The notes: generated from the sequence alone by a model not told the origin. A stretch of DNA of 64,000 nucleotides from Enhygromyxa salina (GCF_002994635.1 NZ_PVNL01000074.1:124001-188000), one strand, 5' to 3'; counted from the stretch's first letter, positions 10,301 to 19,855 are shown. Translations and numbers: made by a program.

Positions 10301-13300
10301 ATCCCCCATTGGCTCGAAACCGACCCAGACATCGCCATCGCCCGCACCCGCGGGGTCTGGACCGAGTTCAGCGACCGCCTCGCCACCGCCGCCCGTTACT
10401 ATCGTGTCGCCGAGCACTCCGCCCAACAAAGCGGCAGCCGCCTCGCGCAGATCGAAAAGCAGTTCAAAGCGGGCGACGTCAATGTGCTGAGCTGCTCGAC
10501 CACCATGGAGATGGGTGTCGACATCGGTGGCCTGTCTGCGGTCGCCATGAACAACGCCCCGCCTGGACCCGCTAACTTCCTACAGCGTGCAGGTCGGGCG
10601 GGCCGGCGTGGCGAGACCGCAGCCGTCAGCCTGACCATGTGCCAAGCCATGCCCCACGGTGAGGCCGTGTTCCGCCACCCCATGTGGCCGTTCACGACAC
10701 CAATCAACGTCCCGCGGGTCTCGCTCGAGAGCAACCGCATCGTCCAGCGCCACATCAACGCCCTCGCCCTGACCAGCTTCCTGGCCGAGCAGGGTGCTGA
10801 CGGCCTGAGCCTCCGCACCGAGTGGTTCGTCGAGCCTCCGAGCAAAGAGGGCCTCTCCGCGTCCGACCTGTTCGGCAAATGGCTGCGGGACACTCCCGCG
10901 CGCGAGGCCGAGACCCGGTTCGCCCGAGGTGTCGCCGAGCTGCTGACCCGAAACTCCCGGCTCGCCGGCCAGCCGCTCGACCGTCTGCTCGAGGCGAGTG
11001 CCGCCATGCTCGACGACATCGTCGCGCCGTGGCGGGCCGAGATCGACCGCCTCGTGTCCGACCTCGACAACGCCGGAGGCGTGCCCAAGAAAAACGACGT
11101 AGCCAGCCCGGCCCAACTCGCCATTCAACGCCAGCTCCGACGCCTCCGCAACGAGTACCTGCTCGGCGAGCTCGCCAACCGCGGCTTCCTGCCCGGCTAT
11201 GGGTTCCCCACCGGAGTCGTCCCGTTCATCAACAGCAACATCGGCGACCTCAAGGCCGAAGCAGCACGAAAAGCTCGGCGCAAGGCCGGGCAGGACGACG
11301 ACGAGAACAGCCGCGAAGACGGCCAATCGCGCGGCCGCGCCTGGGCCAGCCGCGAACTCCCCAAGGCCATCCGCGAGTATGCCCCTGGGGCCCGCATCGT
11401 CATCGACGGCGAGGTCTGGACCAGCGGGGGCGTGACCCTCAATTGGCAGACCCCACCCGGCGACCAGCCTCATCCAGAGATTCAGTCCTTCCGCCAGGCC
11501 TGGCGTTGCAAAGACTGCGGCGCCAGTGGGACCGTCTCGAGCTGGGTCGACAGCTGCACCGGTTGCGGAGCGGCGAAGCCGGACCGTATCCCCTACCTGC
11601 AGCCCGCTGGATTCGCCATCCCGATCGTCCAGGACCCCGACAACGATCTCCGCCAGCGCTACCTCCCAGTCGAGCGCCCGTGGATCTCCGTCGGCCCCGA
11701 ACCGTGGGTCCCGCTCGCTCGCCCCGACGCTGGGCGCATGCGAACCAGCGCCGAGGGTTCGATTTTCCACTACAACCGCGGCGAGCATGGCCGCGGGTAC
11801 GCCATTTGCCTGGTCTGCGGCCGGGCCCACGCCGAGTCCGGCGACGCAGACGATTCTGGCCGGTCCAGGAACCCGCCCCTGCCCAACGCCCTGAAGAACC
11901 ACTACAAGCTCCGCGGCGGCAAGGAGGCCAACGGCTCGAGTCGCTGCCCGGCCAACGACTCCACCCACGGCATCAAGCGTGGGCAAAACCTCGGCGTCGA
12001 GTCCCGCACCGACGTGTTCGAGCTGCAGCTTTGCGACCTCGCCTCAGGCCAGGTCATCACCTCGCGCACGGCCCTGAGCACCATCGCCGTCGCCCTGCGC
12101 CGAGCGACCGCCGCCAAGCTCGGCATCGAAGACCGCGAGCTCGGCTGGGCCATCATCGCTTCGCAGGCCCCCTCTGGCATGCGTGGCCGGTCCATCGTCC
12201 TCTACGACACCGCCGCCGGTGGTGCTGGCTTCGTCGGGGCCATCCCCGAACTCCTGCCCGAGCTCCTGCGTGCCGCCCGCAAGCACCTGGACTGCGAGCG
12301 CAAGTGCGACCAGGCCTGCCATGGGTGCCTGCTCAGCTACGACACGCAACACGAGAGCAAGCACCTCAACCGCCACGTCGGCGAACAGGCTCTGTCCACC
12401 GAGTTCCTCGATGCGCTCGAGCTCCTGGCCAAGGACCGACTCTTGGGTCCTGACAGCAAGTCCGAGTTCCAGCCGCTCGAGGAGGCCATCGATCGCGAGC
12501 TTCGCCGCAGCCAAGCCCGGGACCTACGCATTCACCTGAGCGGCGACGTCGAGCAGTGGGACTTCCCCGCCTGGTCCGCGCGTGCGTCGTTGCTGCGTTG
12601 GGCTGCCGCGCACGCCAAGGTCACTCTGCTGGTGCCGCCCAACGCTGTCACCAAACTCGACGCTGGCAACCGCTCGACGCTCGCCACGTTGGTCGAGGCC
12701 CTCGGCCTCGAGGTCCGGGAGCACGACGGTCGGTCGCCGACGGAGCTAGCCGTCGAGCTCGGCGGGGTCGAGTCGGTCCGCTGGGCCACGCTCCCCGCCG
12801 ACGCCCGCGGACCGGGCTCGCAGTGGGGTCGCACGGAGGTGTGCGTCGTTGACCGCTCCCCGTCCCCGCTCCCAGCCCTGGCTGGGAACCCCATCTCGCT
12901 CGACGCCATCCGCCCGCCGCTTCCCGCTCCCTCCGCTGCCGGCGACTACCACGGCATCGCCATCGAGGGGCAGCTGCGTGTGTCCACCGAGGTGTTCGGG
13001 CGCCACTTCTGGAATCTGGTCCACACCAAGGTCCCGAACCTGCGCAAGCGGTTGGCGAGTGCTCCGCTGGAGACCATCGAGTACTCCGACCGCTACCTCC
13101 GGACGCCGCTAACCATGCGGTTGCTGCTCGAGACGCTGCGCATATTGAAGGCCGAGAATCCAGGCGCGTTCACCGATGCTACGAAGGTCGTCGTCAACAC
13201 CATCCCGACCGACGCGGGCAACAACCGTGGGACCCCGAGCGAGTTCAGCCATGACTGGCGCAGCGATGCCGACCGGAGTTCGACCCTTGCCGCGGCGGCC

Positions 13301-13570
13301 GAGCGGCTCGGCCTGACGATCGAGCTGCGCCAAGTCAACCGCCGACAGCTTCCGCATCACCGCGGGTTCACCCTCACCTGGGAGGGGGGCAGCTGGATGA
13401 TGCGCCTTGATGAAGGCTTTGGGTTCCTCACGGAGGGCAAGCGCGCCGACCGTTTTCCGTTTGGGTCGGACCCGAAGGCCCGGGCCAACAAGTTGATGTC
13501 GGCGAAGTTCGTCGTCGATCGGCGGCTGCCGTTTCCTAGCCAGTTCTACGTCCAGCACCTGCCCGATTGA
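7301..13570 (+). CDS. DruE-like DEAH helicase with DUF1998 zinc region (Druantia defence)
   Basis: Predicted SF2 ATP-dependent helicase of 2089 aa acting on nucleic acid in anti-phage defence. Walker A GTGSGKT lies at residues 125-131, DEAH at 258-261, motif III SAT near 290, and motif VI QRAGRAGRRGE near 1094. About 800 residues separate the two RecA lobes; this insert contains Cys pairs (CIDPNC, CDCG, CRRCG, CPRCG) and a very acidic linker near 510-550. The DUF1998-type region follows: CKDCG...CTGCG near 1405, YDTAAGGAGF near 1634, and CERKCDQACHGC near 1665. The last ~390 residues form an extra domain with HHRGFTLTW and a conserved-looking ending (near 2015-2060), perhaps PLD-like. Size and domain order fit DruE; DISARM splits helicase and DUF1998 into two proteins, and MrfA-type helicases are much shorter. 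Confidence 0.75.
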   Translation: MTTHADFYSSLSTQLALRSSRAVISYLNPLSPGLRAFLTKHLERQAGADGSFLADPVFEATFGWKEHHAPMSSLGGSLLHHSLVDAMDRAESERFEKSFNPYVHQVEAWNKLKEEPAQSVVVSSGTGSGKTECFLVPILDSLARQRASGASLVGVQALFLYPLNALINSQRDRLRAWTNDFGGDIKFCLYNGQTPKVDPPAHEAKKVPQEVMGRPALRRSPPPILITNATMLEYMLVRQQDAPILEASKGKLRWIVLDEAHTYIGSQAAEVSLLLRRVLHAFQVEPEQVRFVATSATIGKFGDQESRDKLQAYLADIAGLPKDRVHVVEGSRETPNLPEELVSQSNELGDLSDLASASPGHRFRSLATVPAVRTLRDTLSKGPTQTGVLAEATFGDKDPDTIEKTLELLDVARMATLDKQPFLPLRAHYFQRTQPGLWSCIDPNCSERQPELDNWDFGRVFLEHRSKCDCGALALELVMCRRCGAEYLAAENQQDPKNPEPRLVPVGGSDENSDDESGDESGQEPGIDEETDPDPDSPPKPGERMLVWRQRDHKSDLPVEINVATGTWATPGTSHLMARWHTEQGTCPRCGEREFARGEMLRSMNLGAPFLLGVSTPTLLEHVPPQKDDPKSKPFDGRRIITFSDSRQGTARFSLRSQIEAERNFVRSHIYHLVQSRITSPALPNDAEKLAGLELALAQPGMPESVQAMLASQAEEIRARLSAPAVGTVTWPEAVQSLAGSNAVQHWIQPAWKSDGHDRKLYELSEFLLFREFARRPMRQNSVETLGLVAVDYRELDQIAAGGVPSVVAREGLSAHEWRSFIKLLLDLGVRGNTAVAAKREWLDWMGTHFALKFILGPHAEVGQRNKQMLWPYIREGGMGSRFVKLLARVLGLDTGVAEDRTRINELLEQAWTDARRVLQPFADGHQLSHKDSVVLTSISHAWICPTTRRILDTTFRETTPYIPRRQDADLQCRPVTMPRLPHPFPERGDATGRPIPPGTIPHWLETDPDIAIARTRGVWTEFSDRLATAARYYRVAEHSAQQSGSRLAQIEKQFKAGDVNVLSCSTTMEMGVDIGGLSAVAMNNAPPGPANFLQRAGRAGRRGETAAVSLTMCQAMPHGEAVFRHPMWPFTTPINVPRVSLESNRIVQRHINALALTSFLAEQGADGLSLRTEWFVEPPSKEGLSASDLFGKWLRDTPAREAETRFARGVAELLTRNSRLAGQPLDRLLEASAAMLDDIVAPWRAEIDRLVSDLDNAGGVPKKNDVASPAQLAIQRQLRRLRNEYLLGELANRGFLPGYGFPTGVVPFINSNIGDLKAEAARKARRKAGQDDDENSREDGQSRGRAWASRELPKAIREYAPGARIVIDGEVWTSGGVTLNWQTPPGDQPHPEIQSFRQAWRCKDCGASGTVSSWVDSCTGCGAAKPDRIPYLQPAGFAIPIVQDPDNDLRQRYLPVERPWISVGPEPWVPLARPDAGRMRTSAEGSIFHYNRGEHGRGYAICLVCGRAHAESGDADDSGRSRNPPLPNALKNHYKLRGGKEANGSSRCPANDSTHGIKRGQNLGVESRTDVFELQLCDLASGQVITSRTALSTIAVALRRATAAKLGIEDRELGWAIIASQAPSGMRGRSIVLYDTAAGGAGFVGAIPELLPELLRAARKHLDCERKCDQACHGCLLSYDTQHESKHLNRHVGEQALSTEFLDALELLAKDRLLGPDSKSEFQPLEEAIDRELRRSQARDLRIHLSGDVEQWDFPAWSARASLLRWAAAHAKVTLLVPPNAVTKLDAGNRSTLATLVEALGLEVREHDGRSPTELAVELGGVESVRWATLPADARGPGSQWGRTEVCVVDRSPSPLPALAGNPISLDAIRPPLPAPSAAGDYHGIAIEGQLRVSTEVFGRHFWNLVHTKVPNLRKRLASAPLETIEYSDRYLRTPLTMRLLLETLRILKAENPGAFTDATKVVVNTIPTDAGNNRGTPSEFSHDWRSDADRSSTLAAAAERLGLTIELRQVNRRQLPHHRGFTLTWEGGSWMMRLDEGFGFLTEGKRADRFPFGSDPKARANKLMSAKFVVDRRLPFPSQFYVQHLPD

Positions 13571-14088
13571 CGGGCGCCAGAAACGTCCCATAAAGACCCG
13601 CTCGGTGCGTGGCCGCTGCTGAGCGCGTATTCGCGCAGTCTTTGACCCGACTTGGGCCGAGTTTGCGTCGCTAGCGACTCGTCAACGCACAAGTGAAGTG
13701 GCAGGGACCCCGGCCACGCGGCTGACGCCGCACAAGGTCTGTGGCGTCCCGTCACGGCCGAGAAGTTGTGGTCGTGGCCCGTCCGACCGCAACTTGGTCA
13801 ACGGTCTCGCCCCGGGATGGCGATGGGTGCCACCGCCTCGAGGAGACCATAGAGGTCGATCGCTCCAGCGACGTCGTCGTCGAGCATCATGAACGTTAGC
13901 CGTCGATAGCCGTTGAGCGGGTTTTGTCGTGATAGTTGATAGCGTTCCCCCAGGCATTCGAGGAGCGACACGCCCCGACGTCGCCGCACTCTGCCACCGT
14001 CCAGCCGCCAATAGTCTCGTGCTGCTAGTGTGCTGTGACTCTGCTGCAGCAGCCTCTCCACCCGGGAACCCAACGGGACCACACGAGA
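13571..14088 (-). other. Gap after defence operon, contains only the transposase remnant
   Basis: Between the helicase stop and the hydratase terminator the only coding-like sequence is the IS3-type remnant at about 13798-14028. I saw no intact insertion-sequence ends; terminal inverted repeats were not found by eye. Confidence 0.4.
13798..14028 (-). pseudogene. IS3-family transposase (OrfB-type) remnant
   Basis: On the minus strand a frame reads GERYQLSRQNPLNGYRRLTF followed by MMLDDDVAGAIDLYGLLE. The string GYRRLTFMMLD closely resembles the segment just before the integrase core of IS3-group OrfB transposases (usually HPLxGYRRLTxMMxDxDVVAVSPSSVYRVL). Here the sequence degenerates after the Val-Ala, no DDE core follows, and it stops within ~25 residues, so it is a fragment. 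It lies about 230 bp downstream of the defence operon and supports acquisition of that operon as a mobile block. Confidence 0.55.
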
Positions 14089-14161
14089 CGAGAAACCCAA
14101 ACAAACACGGCGGGATGCGGGCCAAGGCCGCGCCATCGTTGCGGAAATCCGCATCCCGCCG
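14089..14161 (-). terminator. Rho-independent terminator of the crotonase gene
   Basis: A perfect 13-bp inverted repeat (CGGCGGGATGCGG at 14108-14120 with CCGCATCCCGCCG at 14149-14161, 28-nt loop) starts 15 nt after the minus-strand stop at 14177. On the minus strand it is followed by a T-rich tract (TGTTTGTTTGGGTTTCTC), as expected of an intrinsic terminator. Confidence 0.65.
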
Positions 14162-14176
14162 TACGGGCTGCTGGCG

Positions 14177-15082
14177 CTAGCCCTTGAAGGTGCTCGGCCC
14201 GAAGTCACCAAACGGCTCATCCCGCTCGCGCACGGCCTGCTTGAACCCGACCTCGGCGGCCCGGCGCTGAAACGCATACCCCTCGCGGGTGTGGCGGGTG
14301 ACCCCGTCGAACACCGTGCCGAGGATCTGCGTGGCCTGCAGCCCGGCCGCGCCCACGCTCTGGTTGACGAGCAGCTTCATCATCACCAGCTGGTTGACGG
14401 GCATCCTGGCGATCCGCTCGAGCAGGATCTCGAACCGCGCGTCGAGCTGCTCGGCGGGCGCAGACTCGACGGCCAGGCCCCACTCGACGGCTTCTTTACC
14501 GCTCAGGCAGTCCCCGGTGAACAGCAGTCGCTTGGCCTTCTCGATCCCGATTCGGGCGGCCCACAGCGCGGTGGTCGGGCAGCCCCACACCCGCGCGGGC
14601 GGATAGCCGATCTTGGCGTCGTCGGCGATCACCAGCAGATCCGAGCACAGCGCCATGTCGGTGCCGCCCGCGACGCAAAACCCGTGGACCTTGCACACGA
14701 CCGGCTTGTCGGCGTGGAACAGGCTCATGAACCCACGCACGTTGCGGGCCATCATCTGATAGTCGACGACCGGATCCCAGACCTGGCCGGGGTCATGGTT
14801 TCGGCCGATGACCGCGGGATCGAGCGCGGTCCCGGCCTGGTCTGCGTCGCCAAAGCCCTCGTCTTCGATCTGCTCGGCGCTCTGGACGAGGTCGTAGCCG
14901 CCACAAAACCCTTTGCCGGCGCCAGACAGCGCGATCACGTGGACGCCGGGATCGAGGTCGGCCCGCTCGACACAGCGCGCGAGCTCGCGGGGGGTGTCGA
15001 GGGTGATGGCGTTGCCGCGGTCCGGGCGGTTCAGGGTGATGCGAGCGATCCGGCCGGTGACTGCGTAGGTCAGCGTGTTCAT
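14177..15082 (-). CDS. Crotonase / enoyl-CoA hydratase family protein
   Basis: Cytosolic acyl-CoA-processing enzyme of the crotonase superfamily, 301 aa. The start at 15082 gives the typical N-terminus (MNTLTYAVTGRIARITLNRP); a longer upstream frame runs through the antisense of a Gly-Asp repeat and is not coding. Oxyanion-hole segments are visible: SGAGKGFCGGYDL and KVHGFCVAGGTDMALCSDL. In classical hydratases a Glu precedes the Pro-rich turn after the second segment and another follows in the next helix; here the equivalent stretch reads KIGYPPARVWGCPTT and lacks the PE motif, so the activity may not be hydration. Similar proteins are often annotated simply as crotonase-like. It is followed by its own terminator, so probably monocistronic. 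Confidence 0.85.
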   Translation of the reverse strand: MNTLTYAVTGRIARITLNRPDRGNAITLDTPRELARCVERADLDPGVHVIALSGAGKGFCGGYDLVQSAEQIEDEGFGDADQAGTALDPAVIGRNHDPGQVWDPVVDYQMMARNVRGFMSLFHADKPVVCKVHGFCVAGGTDMALCSDLLVIADDAKIGYPPARVWGCPTTALWAARIGIEKAKRLLFTGDCLSGKEAVEWGLAVESAPAEQLDARFEILLERIARMPVNQLVMMKLLVNQSVGAAGLQATQILGTVFDGVTRHTREGYAFQRRAAEVGFKQAVRERDEPFGDFGPSTFKG

Positions 15083-15116
15083 GGCGCCACGACCATGGCC
15101 GGGGATCGGCTCGAGC

Positions 15117-15560
15117 TCAAGCGCAGTCGGGGTCGTTGACGTCGGGGCCCCAGTCCATGCAGCACTCGTCGCCGTAGGTGCAGTCGACGACCCAGCAGCA
15201 CCCGCAGGCGCCGTCCGGCTCGCCGTCGCCGTCGCCGTCCCCGTCGCCGTCTCCGTCCTCGCCGTCTCCGGTCGTCTCGCTGTCCCCGTCGCCGTCTCCG
15301 GTCGTCTCGCTGTCCCCGTCGCCATCCCCAGTCGCGTCCCCGTCGCCATCGCCGTCTCCGTCGCCCGTGCCCTCCGGGTCTCCGTCTCCGTCGCCGTCGC
15401 CCGTGTCCTGCGGGTCCCCGTCGCCGTCGCCGCTCGTGGTCGCGTCGCCGTCCTCACTCTCCGCCGTGCCGTCGGTGTCACCGTCGTCTTCGCCGGGGTC
15501 ACAGCCAAGCTCGGACGTGAGGCCACCGACGAGAACGAGCACGTTGAAGAGCTTGCGCAT
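15117..15560 (-). CDS. Small lipoprotein with long Gly-Asp linker and Cys-rich tail
   Basis: 147-aa predicted outer-surface lipoprotein. MRKLFNVLVLVGGLTSELGC gives signal peptide and lipobox; an ATG two codons upstream (15566) is an alternative start. After the Cys comes an acidic segment, then about 75 residues of GDGDGD repeats with occasional SETT and PEGT breaks. The last 30 residues hold six cysteines (CGCCWVVDCTYGDECCMDW), likely a small disulfide-linked knot. I do not recognise the family. The linker is the same type as in the RCC1 and IgGFc-like lipoproteins further on. It lies 34 bp upstream of the crotonase gene on the same strand. Confidence 0.65.
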   Translation of the reverse strand: MRKLFNVLVLVGGLTSELGCDPGEDDGDTDGTAESEDGDATTSGDGDGDPQDTGDGDGDGDPEGTGDGDGDGDGDATGDGDGDSETTGDGDGDSETTGDGEDGDGDGDGDGDGEPDGACGCCWVVDCTYGDECCMDWGPDVNDPDCA

Positions 15561-15581
15561 GTCCATGTTCAGAGCATGCAC

Positions 15582-15804
15582 TGCGCCACGCGTTCGAACT
15601 ATTGGTATAATTTACATGAAATAATATGGCTCCAACATATGGTCTGTGCCCGTGAACTGGACTCGTCTGCGCAATTTCAACCACGGGTCCGGCGGACGCC
15701 CGTGGCTCAGACCTGCCTCGACGTGATCCTCTATAGCGTCAGAATTGTACGGACTCGATTAATTTAACTACCATCTCCGCTCAGCTCTACGCTATAGTGT
15801 CCGC
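15582..15804. promoter_or_regulatory. AT-rich divergent intergenic region with -10-like elements
   Basis: This 220-bp region between divergent genes is visibly AT-rich against its surroundings, including TATAAT at 15606-15611 and several ATTA/AATA tracts. TATAGT at 15793-15798 ends 6 nt before the GTG start of the protease gene at 15805, a leaderless arrangement. No clear -35 was found for it. Confidence 0.45.
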
Positions 15805-17472
<1,668 letters not shown>

Positions 17473-17580
17473 CCGATCACGCTGACACGGTCCGACGCCC
17501 AACGCTCCCGCGACTCGCAGTGAGTTGTGCAGGCCCGGTCACCCCGCGAATTGTCCCTACCGACGGTCGCCAGATCGGCT

Positions 17581-18366
17581 ATGACATCGCCCATGCATCG
17601 CGCCGCGTTCTGCGTGGTCGTGTGGACGAGCGTCCTGGGGTTCGCCGTCGCCTGCGAGCGGGGCCCGGACGTGCACGAGGTCGTGGGCAGCGAGGGGTCG
17701 GCGGGGGAGGGCTCACCGGTCCAGGTTCCGGCGCCGCCGCTGCCGGACCCGCGCATCGCCGAATCGGGCGATCACGCCGAGATGATCGAGCGAGCCCGCG
17801 AGCGTCTGCTCGAGCACGCGCAGCTCGAGCCGGGCATGCGCGTCGCGGAGATTGGGGCCAGCCGGGGCTGGTTTGTCGACCGAGCCGCGCTCGCGCTCGG
17901 GCCCGCGGGGGTCGTGTACGCGACCGACATCGATCCGGCGGCCGTGGTCGCGCTGCGCGAGCTGGCGGGGCGAGTGAACCCGGACCGCGCCCGCGTCGAG
18001 GTTCGGGCCTGCGCACACGAGCGAGACACGGGGCTGAGCGACGTCCCGGACCAGTCGTTTGACCGGATGCTAATGATCGACTCCCTGTGCTTTGACGGCA
18101 GGTCGTCCCGCGAGCGGGACGTCGCCTACTTGCGCGAGCTGCTGCGCACGCTCGCGCCTGGTGGACGCCTGATCCACCACATGGACTGTGCGTGCGAGGC
18201 CACGCCCGAGGCCGTGACGGGGCTGTTCGAGGAGGCTGGGTTTGGGGCCGCGCTCGAGCTCGTCGAGCTCCCGCAGCCGCCTCCTGGGGATCCTGCGTGG
18301 ACCTGCCGGAGCCCGACTCAGCGGGAGCGGCACGGCGTGGTCCTGAGCTTCACGGCCCCGGGGTGA
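17581..18366 (+). CDS. Lipoprotein with class I SAM-methyltransferase-like domain
   Basis: 261-aa protein combining an export signal (MHRAAFCVVVWTSVLGFAVAC; starts at 17581 or 17593) with a Rossmann methyltransferase-like domain. Motif I reads MRVAEIGASRGWFVD, followed by VVYATDIDPAAV (acidic residue of motif II) and a motif-IV-like FDRMLMIDSLCF. The C-terminal half contains LLRTLAPGGRLIHHMD (motif V/VI). Methyltransferases normally need cytosolic S-adenosylmethionine, so a lipoprotein version is odd; it may bind another ligand. It is followed immediately by the next lipoprotein gene, whose alternative GTG start would overlap its stop (GTGA). Confidence 0.7.
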   Translation: MTSPMHRAAFCVVVWTSVLGFAVACERGPDVHEVVGSEGSAGEGSPVQVPAPPLPDPRIAESGDHAEMIERARERLLEHAQLEPGMRVAEIGASRGWFVDRAALALGPAGVVYATDIDPAAVVALRELAGRVNPDRARVEVRACAHERDTGLSDVPDQSFDRMLMIDSLCFDGRSSRERDVAYLRELLRTLAPGGRLIHHMDCACEATPEAVTGLFEEAGFGAALELVELPQPPPGDPAWTCRSPTQRERHGVVLSFTAPG

Positions 18367-18386
18367 AACGTGTGATACTCCGCGCC

Positions 18387-19847
18387 ATGCGAAGCACGCT
18401 CTGGGCACGACTGTTGCTAGCAAGTGGATGCGTGGCGCTTGGCTGCCATGGGCTGCGCAGCGTGGATGGCAAGCCAGCCGGCGCCGGACCAAGCTCGATG
18501 CTCGACGAGGTCGCCGTGGGCAAGAACCGCTGCCCGGACGAGGACGGCGACGCCCGGCCGTTCGTGGTCGAGTGGGACGCCACCGATCTCGCGGGCTTCG
18601 AGGCCAAGGCGTCGCGTGATCTGGTGTTCGTCAAGTACGAGGGCTGCGAGATCCAGATGCTCTACGGCTGCTCGGACAACGGCGTGCCGGGCCGCTACGG
18701 CGCCTACGAGACCCCGATCTTCACCAGCGGCACGGTCGAGTCGTTCGAGATGCGCGACCAGTCCGAGGTCTACGCCAAGCTCCCGCTCGGCGCGGCGAGC
18801 TTCGCCGGCAAGCTCGAGGTCGGGCAGGCCCTCGAGCTGCGCTATTTCGTGAGCGGCGCGGTCAACAGCACGCGCAACTATGTCGAGCGGTCGGCGATCG
18901 CCGACAACGGCCGCTGCAGCGCCGCGACCCACTTCGTGTCCGCCTACAACCTGGGCGCGTTCCGGTTGCTCGCCCACGAATTGGCCGGGGGCCAGATCGA
19001 GGGCGGCGTCGGTCAGGCCGGCGTCGGCACCCGCACGAACAGCGAGAGCAGCAACCTCAAGCAGGGCGGCGATCTCGACAGCTGCGAGACACGCGGTCAG
19101 CAGCACTGCCGCGTGCCGATCCGCCTGGTCCTGCAGGCGATCGACGAGACCACCCAAGATCTCGACGCGAGCGCAGCGGGGGCGGCTCGCCCTGACCCCG
19201 AGCCCGCAGAGGACACCGTGTCCGAGCGCGCGGCCAAGCTGCGTCACGCCGCCGAGGACAAGGGCGACGCGGGCGACGGTGCCGGCTGCCTCGCGGATCT
19301 CGATCGCGCCGACGCCCTCGACAACAGCGACGAGACCCGGGTCAAGTCGCTGTGGATTCGCTCGCTGTGCACGATGGTCGCGGGCAACTGCCAGGGCGGC
19401 AAGGACATGCTGGTGGAGGCGATCTCTCTCGCCGACAAGAAGAAGAAGCTCAGCGAGCTGCAGATCCACGTGCAGCTCAACCAGGCCGAGCTCGCCTACT
19501 GCCCCCTCGATCAGATCCCCGAGAGCCTGCAGGGCGCGGCCATGTTCACCCGGATCCGGACCGCGCGATCAGAGAACCAACCCGCGCTGTGCGAGGCCAA
19601 CGCCGAGGCCGCGCTCGAGCTGATCCGCAAGCAACGAAAGGCTGGCACCAAGCCCGATCACTCCGCGATGGAGGCACTGGGAGAGGCCAGCGCCTGCCTG
19701 TGGAGCCGGGGCAATTGCGAGGCCGCCAAGAAGTGGGCGATTCAGTCCTCGCTCGAGTACCGCCATGACCAGGACCAGGCCGAGGCCCGCAAAGAAGCCG
19801 AAGAGGTCTGGGTCAAGCGGTACGACGAGACCGGCTGCAGCAACTGA
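18387..19847 (+). CDS. Lipoprotein of unknown function with TPR-like C-terminal half
   Basis: 486 aa. MRSTLWARLLLASGCVALGC is a lipoprotein signal; an in-frame GTG at 18363 overlapping the upstream stop is an alternative start. The ATG at 18387 is preceded by GATACT ending 7 nt upstream, the leaderless pattern seen elsewhere here. The N-terminal half is beta-rich with conserved-looking cysteines (NRCPDEDGD, YEGCEIQMLYGCSDNG). From about residue 285 it is helical with regularly spaced Ala/Leu and paired cysteines (GCLADLDRADALDNSDETR, SLCTMVAGNCQGGK), suggesting degenerate tetratricopeptide repeats. No catalytic motif seen. It ends 8 bp from the convergent propeller gene. Confidence 0.7.
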   Translation: MRSTLWARLLLASGCVALGCHGLRSVDGKPAGAGPSSMLDEVAVGKNRCPDEDGDARPFVVEWDATDLAGFEAKASRDLVFVKYEGCEIQMLYGCSDNGVPGRYGAYETPIFTSGTVESFEMRDQSEVYAKLPLGAASFAGKLEVGQALELRYFVSGAVNSTRNYVERSAIADNGRCSAATHFVSAYNLGAFRLLAHELAGGQIEGGVGQAGVGTRTNSESSNLKQGGDLDSCETRGQQHCRVPIRLVLQAIDETTQDLDASAAGAARPDPEPAEDTVSERAAKLRHAAEDKGDAGDGAGCLADLDRADALDNSDETRVKSLWIRSLCTMVAGNCQGGKDMLVEAISLADKKKKLSELQIHVQLNQAELAYCPLDQIPESLQGAAMFTRIRTARSENQPALCEANAEAALELIRKQRKAGTKPDHSAMEALGEASACLWSRGNCEAAKKWAIQSSLEYRHDQDQAEARKEAEEVWVKRYDETGCSN

Positions 19848-19855
19848 GGCTCGGA

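Noticed and set aside
10580..11986. Minus-strand frame of 468 codons inside the helicase gene
   Set aside because: Lies wholly antisense to motif VI and DUF1998-coding sequence; no motif, biased composition.
3870..13570. DISARM defence system
   Set aside because: DISARM separates the helicase (DrmA) from the DUF1998 protein (DrmB) and includes a methyltransferase; here both helicase and DUF1998 are in one protein and no methyltransferase is adjacent.
14177..15526. 449-residue version of the crotonase gene
   Set aside because: The extra N-terminal 148 codons are Arg/Thr-rich and antisense to or overlapping the neighbouring Gly-Asp lipoprotein; family alignment starts at MNTLTY.
15117..15620. 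Ser-Pro repeat protein (PSPSPS) on the plus strand
   Set aside because: It is the reverse-frame reading of the Gly-Asp linker; the minus strand has a lipobox and Cys-rich tail. The same artefact recurs at 37.4-38.1, 39.4-40.0 and 41.2-41.8 kb.
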